Source: Aquamicrobium defluvii (lineage in GTDB: Bacteria > Pseudomonadota > Alphaproteobacteria > Rhizobiales > Rhizobiaceae). Taken from it: DNA of 64,000 nucleotides. The notes below the pieces were generated by a model. It did not search any database, was not told the origin of the DNA, and saw only the letters and a list, made by a program, of their open reading frames with translations. The stretch spans positions 1 through 64,000 of the forward strand of contig NZ_SNZF01000016.1 in the NCBI RefSeq assembly GCF_004363725.1, given 5' to 3'. Shown here one piece after another: positions 16,386 to 24,502 of this stretch. The position numbers and the translations under genes are program-made. How positions within the stretch are numbered: the first letter of the stretch is position 1; the number at the start of each line of letters is the position of its first letter.

Positions 16386-17051
16386 ATGACCAAGCGCCGG
16401 GTCTGTGATTCCGAGGCACCCTACGGCGATCCGGGCATGCATCTCGGCCGCCTCGCACTCGGTCTCTCCGACAGCGCCGCTGCGTCGACCGACGCGCGTG
16501 CGGTGATCCGCGATATCGGACGGTTGCTGTCCGCGGCAACGCTTCGCGTCGATCGCATCTTTGTGAGCGCGCAGCCGCTGCATCCGGCCTTCCGTGCCCG
16601 GACCTATCTCTGGCTTGCCGACGACGACAGAGTTCGTGTCATCGATTGGCCGCATGGTCTGAAGAACCGACCGGGCTATCTCGCTTCCCCGGATCATCAT
16701 GTGCACACGACGCGCACGGAGCTCCGCGTTCCTCGCCTGCAGGACGTCCGAGCGTTTCGGTGCGACCTCTACGGCGAACTTAGGGCTGACGGCTTTACCG
16801 ACTATCTTATCGTTCCGCTGCGCTTCGGTGATGGCACGATCAATACTCTCTCCATCGCGACACGCCGGCGGAACGGCTTTCCGGAGGTGGCTTTGGAGGG
16901 TTTTCGGCGGCTGGTCGGTCTTCTGACCGTGATACTGGAGCGCCTGGTCGCGCTCGAAAACATCGATATTACCCTGAGGACCTATCTCGGCGGGGCATCC
17001 GGCACCCGGCGGAGCGTCGGGCGACCCGGCGCCGTAACGATCCGGCGATAG
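16386..17051 (+). pseudogene. N-terminal regulatory part of a class III adenylate cyclase, truncated
   Basis: The 221-residue frame matches the GAF-like sensor region of rhizobial adenylate/guanylate cyclases: FRARTYLW, DHHVHTTRTELRVP, LRADGFTDYLIVPLRFGDGTINTLSIATRR, ending at the hinge TYLG. The cyclase catalytic domain that should follow is absent; the frame ends in an unrelated arginine-rich tail where it meets the opposing hisI gene. A 27-codon frame (16306-16389) overlaps its ATG. It is inferred to be a passenger fragment picked up by the transposon. Confidence 0.7.
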
Positions 17052-17398
17052 AAGCAACTCGCCCGGCCGGTATGGCAACATCCGCCGTCTCCGCCAGCGC
17101 GCACCTTGAGCCACACCGCGTCCTGATCACAATCGATGCGCAGTTCCTCGACCTGCTGGACTTGCCCACTCGTCGCGCCCTTATGCCAAAGACACTTGCG
17201 GGACCGGCTCCAGTACCAGGCCTGACCGGTCTCGATCGTCTTTTCCAGCGCCTCCGCATTCATCCACGCCAGCATTAGCACCACACCGTTCGCCGCATCC
17301 GTGGCGACTGCAGGAATGAGCCCATCCGCGTTGAATTGCGGCGTCAGAATGGAGTTTTCTTCGATCGTTTCCGCGAGGTCCGCGGCCGGCGTGGTCAT
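16982..17398 (-). CDS. hisI: phosphoribosyl-AMP cyclohydrolase (HisI)
   Basis: The 138-residue product has all HisI signatures: [29 protein letters not shown], the Mg/Zn site [11 protein letters not shown], and [14 protein letters not shown]. The enzyme opens the purine ring of phosphoribosyl-AMP in histidine biosynthesis and needs zinc held by three cysteines. ATG 17398 (MTTPAADL) is preferred to the longer frame. It lies 55 bp downstream of a small vicinal-cysteine membrane gene on the same strand, under a MerR-type promoter, inside a mercury transposon. An extra hisI copy there suggests replacement of a mercury-sensitive chromosomal enzyme (inference). Confidence 0.92.
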   Translation of the reverse strand: MTTPAADLAETIEENSILTPQFNADGLIPAVATDAANGVVLMLAWMNAEALEKTIETGQAWYWSRSRKCLWHKGATSGQVQQVEELRIDCDQDAVWLKVRAGGDGGCCHTGRASCFYRRIVTAPGRPTLRRVPDAPPR

Positions 17399-17453
17399 GG
17401 GCAAGGGCGTATCTCCGAGTGTACGGGGTATTTCGCGATTGGAGTGTGCCGGC

Positions 17454-17747
17454 TCAAAGGATGGTTGGTGGTTGGCGGCTGCCGGGCCGTGCTTTGGGCT
17501 CGTCACATGTGCATGTCGGGGAGGCATCTTCCCGACGAGATGAAGCCCGGCGCCAGCGCATGAGGGCATAGCCGGCGGCTCCAGCCAGGAGTGTCAGCAC
17601 ACCCCCTATCACGAGACCTTGCCCGCTGAACCAGCCCAAAACGCCGCCCACCGCCGAGCCGATGACTACCGGTCCAAGGCAGCAAAGCGCGACTAAAGGC
17701 GCGATGATGATCGCGGTCACGATGCCGGCGGTCGGTTTGTCGTCCAA
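17454..17747 (-). CDS. small membrane protein with vicinal cysteines (MerF-like)
   Basis: The 97-residue frame starts at TTG 17747 with GGAGAG upstream. Two hydrophobic helices are predicted; the first holds Cys22-Cys23 ([17 protein letters not shown]), and the soluble tail has CTCDEP. This matches the pattern of mercury carriers. It is the first gene after the minus-strand MerR-type promoter and is followed by hisI. Role in Hg(II) uptake is inferred. Confidence 0.7.
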   Translation of the reverse strand: MDDKPTAGIVTAIIIAPLVALCCLGPVVIGSAVGGVLGWFSGQGLVIGGVLTLLAGAAGYALMRWRRASSRREDASPTCTCDEPKARPGSRQPPTIL

Positions 17748-17856
17748 GGCGCTCTCCGTTCTGATCGCAGATCCATAGCATCGCTGCGGCGCGGTCCATT
17801 AATCACAAGCACGACCGCGTCGGGTATCCCGATGACGCGATCGCTGCCAAAGAGAT

Positions 17857-17887
17857 TCGTTACACCCTGTACTCGGTACAGGGTCAA
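17857..17887 (-). promoter_or_regulatory. MerR-type promoter/operator for the CC-protein-hisI unit
   Basis: On the minus strand TTGACC (plus 17882-17887) and TAACGA (plus 17857-17862) are 19 bp apart. The spacer lies within a perfect dyad CCCTGTAC-TCG-GTACAGGG (17865-17883). The -10 is weak, as expected of a promoter needing MerR-family activation. Confidence 0.7.
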
Positions 17888-18061
17888 GACAAAATCTTGA
17901 TCGCTTGGCCACGTAGGCACTGCGGAAACAGAGATTGGTAGCGCCACGGTTCATGATGCTTGAAAACCCCAGCTACGGTCTTCAGACGACAGCGACTGCT
18001 CAACGGGTTCCACTTTCCAACGCCCTCACAGAAGCGTGATCGCAAATCGTTGAAATCCCCC

Positions 18062-18092
18062 TTGAGTCTGTAGTGACTACAAGGCGTAGGCT
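18062..18092 (+). promoter_or_regulatory. MerR-type promoter/operator of the second mer operon
   Basis: TTGAGT (18062-18067) and TAGGCT (18087-18092) have a 19-bp spacer containing TGTAG-TGA-CTACA. The CTTGAGTCTGTA start is identical to the first mer promoter, and no merR gene is adjacent. Confidence 0.8.
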
Positions 18093-18134
18093 ACTTCGCA
18101 AATCGCTGTTCAACGATGCAGAAAGTGAGCAATT

Positions 18135-18557
18135 ATGGAGGCATCATCAGGTCTCAAAGGATCCCGAACGTCGGCGACCGCCGCCATCCACGTGACATCG
18201 GAACACCAGCGGGGCGGACGCCAGCAACTGCTCGCCGCCGGCGGCATTCTCGGGGCGATCGCCGTCTCGAGTTGCTGCGTCATCCCGTTTGCCCTGTTCA
18301 CCGTGGGCATCGGCGGAGCCTGGATCAGCAACCTCACCGCCCTCGAACCGTATCAACCGATTTTTGCCGCCATGACGTTCGGTATCCTCGGCTACGGGTT
18401 CTATCTCGTCTATCGCGAGCCAAAGGTCGCCTGCGCTGAGGGCTCCTATTGCGCCCAGCCCAAGTCGGGACGGATCGCCAAAGCCGGCCTCTGGGTTGCC
18501 ACCGTCCTCGTCATCGTCGGACTAGGGTTCCCGAGACTTGCGCCCCTGTTCCTCTAA
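18135..18557 (+). CDS. merT: mercuric transport protein MerT (second copy)
   Basis: The 140-residue protein has a longer hydrophilic N-terminus than the first copy and then the MerT pattern: Cys47-Cys48 in helix one (VSSCCVIPFALFTVG), LEPYQPI, and the loop pair Cys100/Cys106 (ACAEGSYCAQP). It is the first gene after the second MerR-type promoter. It diverges substantially from the first MerT, so the two sets are not a recent duplication. Confidence 0.92.
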   Translation: MEASSGLKGSRTSATAAIHVTSEHQRGGRQQLLAAGGILGAIAVSSCCVIPFALFTVGIGGAWISNLTALEPYQPIFAAMTFGILGYGFYLVYREPKVACAEGSYCAQPKSGRIAKAGLWVATVLVIVGLGFPRLAPLFL

Positions 18558-18576
18558 GCCAAAGGAGAATGATCCC

Positions 18577-18870
18577 ATGATCCGCCCTGTCGCAGTTGCC
18601 GTTCTCCTCGCTCTGCTTTCCCCGCTCGCCGCCGTGGCCGGCGAGAAGACTGTTATACTGAACGTTGACAACGCCACCTGCGCGCTCTGCGCCCCCATCG
18701 TCAAAACGGCCCTCTCTCGTGTCTCGGGTGTCACAGCGGTCCAGGTAAAGGAAGCCGACGCAATGTCGGGTGCTGTCGCCACGGTCTCTTTCGATGACGC
18801 AGTCACCGGCGTACCGACCCTCATTGCTGCGACGACCAACGCCGGCTATCCGTCGCATGTGGCGCAATAG
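18577..18870 (+). CDS. merP: periplasmic mercury-binding protein MerP (second copy)
   Basis: AAAGGAG precedes ATG 18577. The 97-residue precursor has a signal peptide (cleavage after AVAG near residue 22) and a heavy-metal-associated fold with the site NATCALCAP (Cys35, Cys38). It follows merT by 19 bp and should deliver Hg(II) to it. Confidence 0.9.
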   Translation: MIRPVAVAVLLALLSPLAAVAGEKTVILNVDNATCALCAPIVKTALSRVSGVTAVQVKEADAMSGAVATVSFDDAVTGVPTLIAATTNAGYPSHVAQ

Positions 18871-19021
18871 CCGCCGGCTGATTGGCGGCGGCGGGCGGAG
18901 AGCGGTATCACCTCTCTTCGCTGCTCCACATCGGCACGCTGCTGCCTCAAAGGGTGAACGGCGCCGTCGAAAATATCCACCCGGCGGGTGCGAAGTTGCA
19001 GGTGTGTAGGAGACTGCAGCT

Positions 19022-19420
19022 ATGGCCGCGAACACCATCGAGCAAAGTACCTTTTGGAAACGGCACCTGGACAAATTCGGGGCCGCCGGATCGGTCTTCG
19101 CGGCGCTCTGCTGCCTCGGTTCCCCGGTACTCCTTTCGATTGTATCGGCCGTCGGGCTTGGCTTCATCAAAAGAGATGCGATCCTGTTCCCATTGTTAGC
19201 AGCGTTTCTGGCCGTCACCCTACTCGGGCTATATCTTGGAACACGCAGCCATCATCAACCGTGGGCTCTCATCATCGGGGGGCTCAGTACGCTGGCGATA
19301 GCGGTCGTGTTTCTCGGTCTCATGCCAAGCCTTGTCCTGGCCTACGTCGGCATCTCTGGTTTGATCGCCGCCAGTTTTCTCAATGTCTGGCTCAGAGTAC
19401 GCCAGCTAAGGAGCCGGTAA
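19022..19420 (+). CDS. merC: mercury transport protein MerC
   Basis: The 132-residue protein has four predicted membrane helices, with Cys30-Cys31 in the first (FAALCCLGSPVLLSIVSAVGLGFI), the arrangement of MerC. AGGAG lies 9-10 bp before ATG 19022. It completes the second operon merT-merP-merC, which has no reductase of its own and must rely on the merA upstream. Confidence 0.85.
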   Translation: MAANTIEQSTFWKRHLDKFGAAGSVFAALCCLGSPVLLSIVSAVGLGFIKRDAILFPLLAAFLAVTLLGLYLGTRSHHQPWALIIGGLSTLAIAVVFLGLMPSLVLAYVGISGLIAASFLNVWLRVRQLRSR

Positions 19421-19552
19421 CACCGAAACAATCAGTTCGCTTTTGGCGAACGGGAGACGATGTAGGCGTATCTCTGGTCATGGAGCCGGCGTTGCCCGGC
19501 GATCAACCGGCGTTCCGGTTCTCGCTCGATGTCATCGGGACCTTTATCGGGC

Positions 19553-20179
19553 TCAACGATTTGGCTCGCGAGCGACGATAGCGTTGCGGTTACGTTGCAC
19601 GATATCGGAGACGGTGTTCTTGCTGAGCCCAAGTTCGCGACCAATGAGCCGATAGCTGCGGCCTTCAGCAACGAGCGCCAGAACTCGCGGAGCCAGACGG
19701 TCCGACTTCGGGCGCTGCCCCCGCTGTCGACCGAGTTTCTTGCCGCGCGCTTTGGCAACGGCCAAGCCCGATTTGACCCGTTCGCTGATAAGATCGCGTT
19801 CGAATTCAGCGATACCGGAGAGGAAAGTCGCCAGCATACGGCCATGAGGAGATGACAGATCGAAGGTCATGCCGTTCATGGCGATGACTGAGACCTTCCA
19901 GCTTTCCAGCTCGCGCAACGTGTTGAGGAGATCGATCGTCGAGCGTCCCCAGCGGGAGAGTTCTGTGACCAGGATGGCGTCGATGTGTCTGGCCTGAGCG
20001 AGCGCCATGATCTTCTTGCGCTCGGCCCGGTCCAGCTTCACGCCCGAGCCCGTCTCTTTATATATGCCGGCAATTTTATATCCGGCACGTCCGGCGAAGG
20101 CGGTCAGATCTCGCTCCTGTCGTTCGCAGGACTGATCAGCCGTCGAAACCCGGCAATAGATGGCCACGCGCTGTCCCAA
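19553..20179 (-). CDS. tnpR: serine resolvase TnpR of the Tn3-family element
   Basis: The 208-residue serine recombinase has the catalytic N-terminus (VAIYCRVSTADQSCERQ, catalytic serine near residue 12), the TELSRWGRSTIDL segment, GRMLATFLSGIAEFERDLISERV and a C-terminal HTH (SYRLIGRELGLSKNTVSDIV). It resolves cointegrates at res. It is divergent from tnpA across a 95-bp gap holding the candidate crossover site. Confidence 0.93.
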   Translation of the reverse strand: MGQRVAIYCRVSTADQSCERQERDLTAFAGRAGYKIAGIYKETGSGVKLDRAERKKIMALAQARHIDAILVTELSRWGRSTIDLLNTLRELESWKVSVIAMNGMTFDLSSPHGRMLATFLSGIAEFERDLISERVKSGLAVAKARGKKLGRQRGQRPKSDRLAPRVLALVAEGRSYRLIGRELGLSKNTVSDIVQRNRNAIVAREPNR

Positions 20180-20232
20180 TTGAACCCTCGTGGTTTTGTG
20201 GCTCGCAAAGCCTTGATTTGCATGGGGCGATT

Positions 20233-20268
20233 GTTGTCCAAAACAGACTGTACTTCAACAGGGACAAC
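20233..20268. promoter_or_regulatory. candidate res site between tnpR and tnpA
   Basis: GTTGTCC (20233-20239) and GGACAAC (20262-20268) form a separated inverted repeat in the 95-bp gap, the size and position of a resolvase subsite. Other subsites were not delineated. Confidence 0.5.
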
Positions 20269-20274
20269 GCGCGC

Positions 20275-23172
20275 ATGCCAAGACGACATATTCTCGCCGA
20301 GCGACAGCGCTCGGCGTTGCTCGACCTGCCGACGGACGAGTTATCACTGCTGAAGCATTACACATTGGGCGACGACGATCTGGCAAACATTCAGGAACGC
20401 CGCAGACCAGAAAACAGGCTGGGTTTCGCCCTGCAGCTTTGTGCACTACGCTATCCAGGGCGCGCGCTGGCTCCGGGCGAAATGATTCCGCATGAAGTCC
20501 TTTCCTTCATCGGAGCTCAGCTCGGCGTTCCGGCCGATGCGCTTCTCACCTATGCCGCCCGGCGTCAGACCCGCCAGCAACATATGGAGGCGTTGCGCGA
20601 GATCTACGGCTACAAGACATTCACGGGGCGCGGGGCCCGTGATCTGCGGGATTGGCTTTTCGATCAGGCTGAAGATGCCAGGTCGAACGAAGATCTGGCG
20701 CGGCGCTTCGTCGCGCAATGCAGGAAAATGGTGACCATCCTGCCGGCGGCGTCAACGATCGAGCGTCTGTGCGCCGATGCCCTTGTTGCCGCCGAGCGAT
20801 GCATTGAGACACGGATAGCGGAAAGGCTCGACTTTAGTGTGCGCGAGCAACTGGACGGGCTTCTGACCGAAATGGTTGACGGAAACATCAGCCGTTTCAT
20901 CTGGCTTCGCCAGTTCGAAGTCGGCAGCAATTCCGCATCAGCGAACCGCTTGCTTGATCGGCTGGAGTTCCTGCGCGGTCTGGAAGTCGATCCCCAGATC
21001 CTCCTAGGCGTACCGCCACACCGCATCGCGCGCCTGCGTCGGCAGGGCGAGCGTTACTTCACGGATGGCCTGCGCGACATCAGTTCGGATCGGCGGTGGG
21101 CGATCCTCGCCGTTTGCGTCGTCGAATGGGAAGCCGCGATCGCCGATGCCATCATCGAAACCCACGACCGCATCGTTGGGAAAACTTGGCGAGAGGCGAA
21201 ACGGCTACATGACGAGCGGATTGCCGGTTCCAAGGCCGCAGTCACCGATACGCTTCGCGCTTTCACGGCATTGGGAGCCTCTTTGCTGGAAGCTCGCGAC
21301 GATGGTGTTCCGTTGGACAATGTGTTGGCACGGTCGGCCGAATGGCATCAGCTTGAACAGCTGGTTGCCGTAGGGACGCAATTCACCAGTACATTGGCAG
21401 ACGAGCCGTTGGCTCACGTCGGACAAGGGTATCATCGTTTTCGCCGATATGCGCCGCGGATGTTGCGATGCCTGAAGCTCAAGGCTGCGTCGGTGGCGGA
21501 GCCATTGATTGCAGCCGCGAAAGCCATCGGCGAAACACGTGCGCCGACATCAACAGGTATATCATTCCTGCGGCCGAATTCGAAATGGCATCGCCATCTC
21601 CGAGCGCAAGACCGAGGCGATGGTCGTTTATGGGAGGTCGCGGTGCTGTTTCATCTTCGCGATGCTTTCCGGTCTGGAGACATATGGCTGGATCATTCCC
21701 GCCGCTACGGCGATCTCAAGCAGGTGCTTGTTCCGATGACCTCGGCGCAGGCGAATGCCAGGATGGCTGTTCCTCTCGATCCTCAAGCTTGGCTGGCTGA
21801 CCGCAAGGGTCGCCTTGCGGATGGTCTGAAGCGGCTGGCACGTGCCGCTCGCGACGGGACCATCCCCCATGGTAGCATTGAAGATGGAACGTTGCGGATC
21901 GACCGGTTGACCGCAGACGTTCCCGAAAGCGCAGAGGAACTGGTCCTCGATCTTTATCGTCGAATGCCGCCTGTGCGGATCACTGACATCTTGCTGGAAG
22001 TTGACGCGGCGGTCGGATTCTCGGACGCCTTTTCCCATCTCAGAACCGGAGCGCCATGCAGCGATCGGGTCGGCTTGCTGAACGTTCTGCTCGCCGAAGG
22101 GCTGAACCTAGGCCTTCGAAAAATGGCGGAAGCCTCGAACACGCATGATTACTGGCAGCTCTCGCGCCTTGCCCGCTGGCATGTCGAAAGCGAGGGCATG
22201 AACCAGGCGCTGGCGATGGTCGTGGCCGCGCAGGGCAAGCTGCCGATGTCCCGGTTCTGGGGCATGGGAAAAACCGCATCAAGCGATGGTCAGTTTTTCC
22301 CTTCGGCACGACAGGGCGAGGCCATGAACATGATCAACGCCAAGTACGGCAGTGAGCCTGGGCTCAAGGCTTATACCCACGTCAATGACCAGTTCGCGCC
22401 GTTCGCCTCACAGACTATTCCCGCAACCGTCAGTGAAGCTACGTACATCCTCGATGGCCTGCTGATGAATGAAGTCGGCCGGCAGGTCGGCGAGCAATAC
22501 GCCGATACGGCGGGGTTTACCGATCATTTGTTCGGGACCAGTGCCATGCTCGGCTACCGGCTCGTCTTGCGCATCCGCGACTTACCGTCGAAACGGCTTT
22601 ATGTCTTCGATCCCGCGGGGACACCCAAAGATTTACGCAAGCTGGTGGGCGGCAAAATCCGCGAAGAACTGATTGTGTCAAACTGGCCTGATCTCTTCCG
22701 CTGTGCTGCCACGATGGCCGCCGGAAAGATCAGACCGAGCCAGTTGCTCCGGAAACTCGCATCCTATCCCCGACAGAACGATCTTGCGGCCGCGCTTCGG
22801 GAAGTCGGCCGCGTCGAGCGCACTCTCTTTATCATCGAGTGGATCCTCGATACCGATATGCAGCGCCGCGCCCAGATTGGCCTCAACAAGGGCGAAGCCC
22901 ACCATGCCCTCAAGAGTGCCCTGCGCATCGGCCGTCAAGGTGAAATCCGTGATCGAACCACTGAGGGGCAGCATTACCGGATCGCCGGGCTGAATCTGCT
23001 GACGGCGATCATCATCTACTGGAATACCGTCCACCTTGGCCACGCCGTCGCCGAACGGCGAAACGAAGGCCTCGATGTGCCACCCGAACTTTTAGCCCAC
23101 ATCTCTCCTCTGGGCTGGGCGCATATCCTGCTGACCGGCGAATATCTTTGGCCCACGGAGGCAAACGCTTAG
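20275..23172 (+). CDS. tnpA: Tn3-family transposase TnpA
   Basis: ATG 20275 opens a 965-residue protein of normal Tn3 transposase length. It starts PRRHILAERQRSALLDLP, contains the catalytic-domain blocks (GQFFPSARQGEAMNMINAKYG, YTHVNDQFAPF, ATYILDGLL with the DDE aspartates), and ends with WNTVHLGHAV and SPLGWAHILLTGEYLWP, typical of the family. The stop codon lies inside the right inverted repeat. The reading frame is intact. Confidence 0.95.
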   Translation: MPRRHILAERQRSALLDLPTDELSLLKHYTLGDDDLANIQERRRPENRLGFALQLCALRYPGRALAPGEMIPHEVLSFIGAQLGVPADALLTYAARRQTRQQHMEALREIYGYKTFTGRGARDLRDWLFDQAEDARSNEDLARRFVAQCRKMVTILPAASTIERLCADALVAAERCIETRIAERLDFSVREQLDGLLTEMVDGNISRFIWLRQFEVGSNSASANRLLDRLEFLRGLEVDPQILLGVPPHRIARLRRQGERYFTDGLRDISSDRRWAILAVCVVEWEAAIADAIIETHDRIVGKTWREAKRLHDERIAGSKAAVTDTLRAFTALGASLLEARDDGVPLDNVLARSAEWHQLEQLVAVGTQFTSTLADEPLAHVGQGYHRFRRYAPRMLRCLKLKAASVAEPLIAAAKAIGETRAPTSTGISFLRPNSKWHRHLRAQDRGDGRLWEVAVLFHLRDAFRSGDIWLDHSRRYGDLKQVLVPMTSAQANARMAVPLDPQAWLADRKGRLADGLKRLARAARDGTIPHGSIEDGTLRIDRLTADVPESAEELVLDLYRRMPPVRITDILLEVDAAVGFSDAFSHLRTGAPCSDRVGLLNVLLAEGLNLGLRKMAEASNTHDYWQLSRLARWHVESEGMNQALAMVVAAQGKLPMSRFWGMGKTASSDGQFFPSARQGEAMNMINAKYGSEPGLKAYTHVNDQFAPFASQTIPATVSEATYILDGLLMNEVGRQVGEQYADTAGFTDHLFGTSAMLGYRLVLRIRDLPSKRLYVFDPAGTPKDLRKLVGGKIREELIVSNWPDLFRCAATMAAGKIRPSQLLRKLASYPRQNDLAAALREVGRVERTLFIIEWILDTDMQRRAQIGLNKGEAHHALKSALRIGRQGEIRDRTTEGQHYRIAGLNLLTAIIIYWNTVHLGHAVAERRNEGLDVPPELLAHISPLGWAHILLTGEYLWPTEANA

Positions 23173-23205
23173 GGTGTCATTCCGCCCCCAGCCGGAACCG
23201 ACCCC
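23168..23205 (-). repeat. right 38-bp terminal inverted repeat of the Tn3-family element
   Basis: Complement of the left repeat with about four differences, overlapping the last bases of tnpA and followed by the second CACTA copy at 23206-23210. Confidence 0.93.
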
Positions 23206-23283
23206 CACTAGGGTGAGGTTTCGATGGAAAAGGCCTGAATTCAGCCTTCCTACATTGACAGCACTTACGACCGGTTTCAGCTC

Positions 23284-23922
23284 TCATTCGTCTGTAGGTG
23301 TTTCGGTTGTAGATGACTTGCGACCTGGTGGGCGACCAGGCGGACGGCCTCTCCTGCTGGCTCTCGCAGCTTTTCGGTTCAATCGTTGGCGTTCAGCCTC
23401 AGCTTGCGCTTCAGCCTCCGCTTCCGCTTTCTGTCGAGCCTCAAGAACATCGCTTGGCGTCAATTGGCCAACTATGCCAATCAAACTGCGTATGGTGTCG
23501 TGGGGGAGGTCATGAATAAGTCTGAACAATTCAACCCGATCATCGGCCTCTTGAGGATCTTTGCCGTAAAGATGAGGTGCCGCAGCATGAATCATCTGCA
23601 TTGGCAGGAAACCAAGGAGCTCAGAAAGGTGGATCATTCGTGATACGGTAAGGCGCGAAATGTTCAGTTCATAGCGGCTATAAACCACTCGTGCGAGACC
23701 AGCCAAGGTCGCGAAATCACTCTGGGTCAAACCAGTTTTCGCACGTTCGTCTAAGAGGAATGCGGAAAGCTTTGCGTCGATTTCCCCGAAGCTGACAATG
23801 CCGTCGAAGCCCTCCTGGCGGTACAAGGGTCTCTGGAAATCTGGATCTGTGGTCTCAACCAGTTCCCTTGAATTGATATAGTCGGATAGATTCCGCACCG
23901 TCGGTATTCCCTCAGTCCCCAA
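23284..23922 (-). CDS. XRE-type HTH protein of unknown role
   Basis: The frame gives up to 212 residues from a TTG at 23922. The middle has a Cro/C1-type HTH (LLDERAKTGLTQSDFATLAGLARVVYSRYELNISRLTVSRMIHL). The C-terminus is an alanine/glutamate coiled coil (EAEAEAQAEAERQR) followed by a basic proline-glycine tail (RRGRPPGRPPGRK) that could bind DNA nonspecifically. A perfect dyad GTGCC-ATTAA-GGCAC lies 33 bp upstream at 23955-23969, suggesting autoregulation. It is placed just beyond the transposon, so it was originally closer to repABC. Confidence 0.65.
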   Translation of the reverse strand: MGTEGIPTVRNLSDYINSRELVETTDPDFQRPLYRQEGFDGIVSFGEIDAKLSAFLLDERAKTGLTQSDFATLAGLARVVYSRYELNISRLTVSRMIHLSELLGFLPMQMIHAAAPHLYGKDPQEADDRVELFRLIHDLPHDTIRSLIGIVGQLTPSDVLEARQKAEAEAEAQAEAERQRLNRKAARASRRGRPPGRPPGRKSSTTETPTDE

Positions 23923-23954
23923 ATCCGCCAGTGGCAGATATCACGCACCATAAC

Positions 23955-23969
23955 GTGCCATTAAGGCAC
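23955..23969 (-). promoter_or_regulatory. inverted repeat upstream of the HTH gene
   Basis: GTGCC-ATTAA-GGCAC, a perfect 15-bp dyad, is 33 bp before the HTH protein start and is a candidate operator. Confidence 0.4.
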
Positions 23970-24079
23970 TGTCATCCTGCGCGCCAGTCACACAAACCTA
24001 ACAATATTGGGGGGAATGATCTGTAGTATTGCTCTCTTGGGATCGAAATGCGCAACTCAGAGGCGCGTTGTGCCTCGAG

Positions 24080-24502
24080 TCAAGTTTGACTGCGAGCATT
24101 CCTGTTCACCGCCTTCGCAGCAATCAGATTCCAGCTTCGGGCATTGGGTTGAAAAATGCCTTCAAGGATCCTCTCCTCGCTGACCCAACTCAACTTCACG
24201 CGCATTTCGCAAGCTAGGGAGAACTGGTCGATGCTGATGCATCTTGTGATCCGGATCTCAGACTTCGGTCCGTGTTCCTCGAAGTCCCACATTGCAAACC
24301 GGAACAGCTCGCGTTTGGCGCGATCGTCCGTTGGCCAGTCGGTTTGCTTGAAAGGCTCCGGTGGAGTGGCGCCGACACTGAGTAAAGTTCTCTTTATGGC
24401 GCGAATATCGATCCCGACCTTCTCCGTCGCTCCAGGGTTGATCAAAAATCCAAGGGTTGCGCCTAGCGCCACCCCGCCCAGGAATCGAAGGTCGAGGATC
24501 AA
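24080..24502 (-). CDS. hypothetical protein in the VirC1/C2-like operon
   Basis: A 140-residue frame starts at TTG 24502, overlapping the stop of the upstream gene by 4 bp (TTGA), which supports a coupled start. The N-terminus is weakly hydrophobic (FLGGVALGATLGFLI), possibly a membrane anchor. The rest is soluble with many charged residues. No family is recognised. As third gene after a ParA and an RHH protein beside the predicted oriT, it may be a mobilisation accessory. Confidence 0.55.
   Translation of the reverse strand: MILDLRFLGGVALGATLGFLINPGATEKVGIDIRAIKRTLLSVGATPPEPFKQTDWPTDDRAKRELFRFAMWDFEEHGPKSEIRITRCISIDQFSLACEMRVKLSWVSEERILEGIFQPNARSWNLIAAKAVNRNARSQT

Larger units (their letters stand above)
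17748..18134. other. divergent regulatory region between the hisI unit and the second mer operon
   Basis: No gene is supported in these 387 bp. They hold two MerR-type promoters, one per strand (listed separately), and an inverted repeat TCAAGA-CAAAA-TCTTGA at 17884-17900. Confidence 0.6.
11459..23205. mobile_element. Tn3-family mercury-resistance transposon (11.7 kb)
   Basis: Both ends carry 38-bp inverted repeats starting GGGGTCGGTTCCGG and ending CTAAG (11459-11496; complement 23168-23205), differing at about four positions. The outer flanks are CACTA on both sides (11454-11458 and 23206-23210), a 5-bp target duplication as expected for the Tn3 family. The right repeat overlaps the tnpA stop codon. 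Inside are tnpR and tnpA, two mer gene sets, hisI, a flavin disulfide reductase and a truncated cyclase gene. Intact ends, duplication and transposase suggest recent, still-mobile insertion. Confidence 0.95.

Noticed and set aside
17717..17947. 76-codon minus-strand frame
   Set aside because: It runs straight through the MerR-type promoter of the CC-protein-hisI unit and has no ribosome site.
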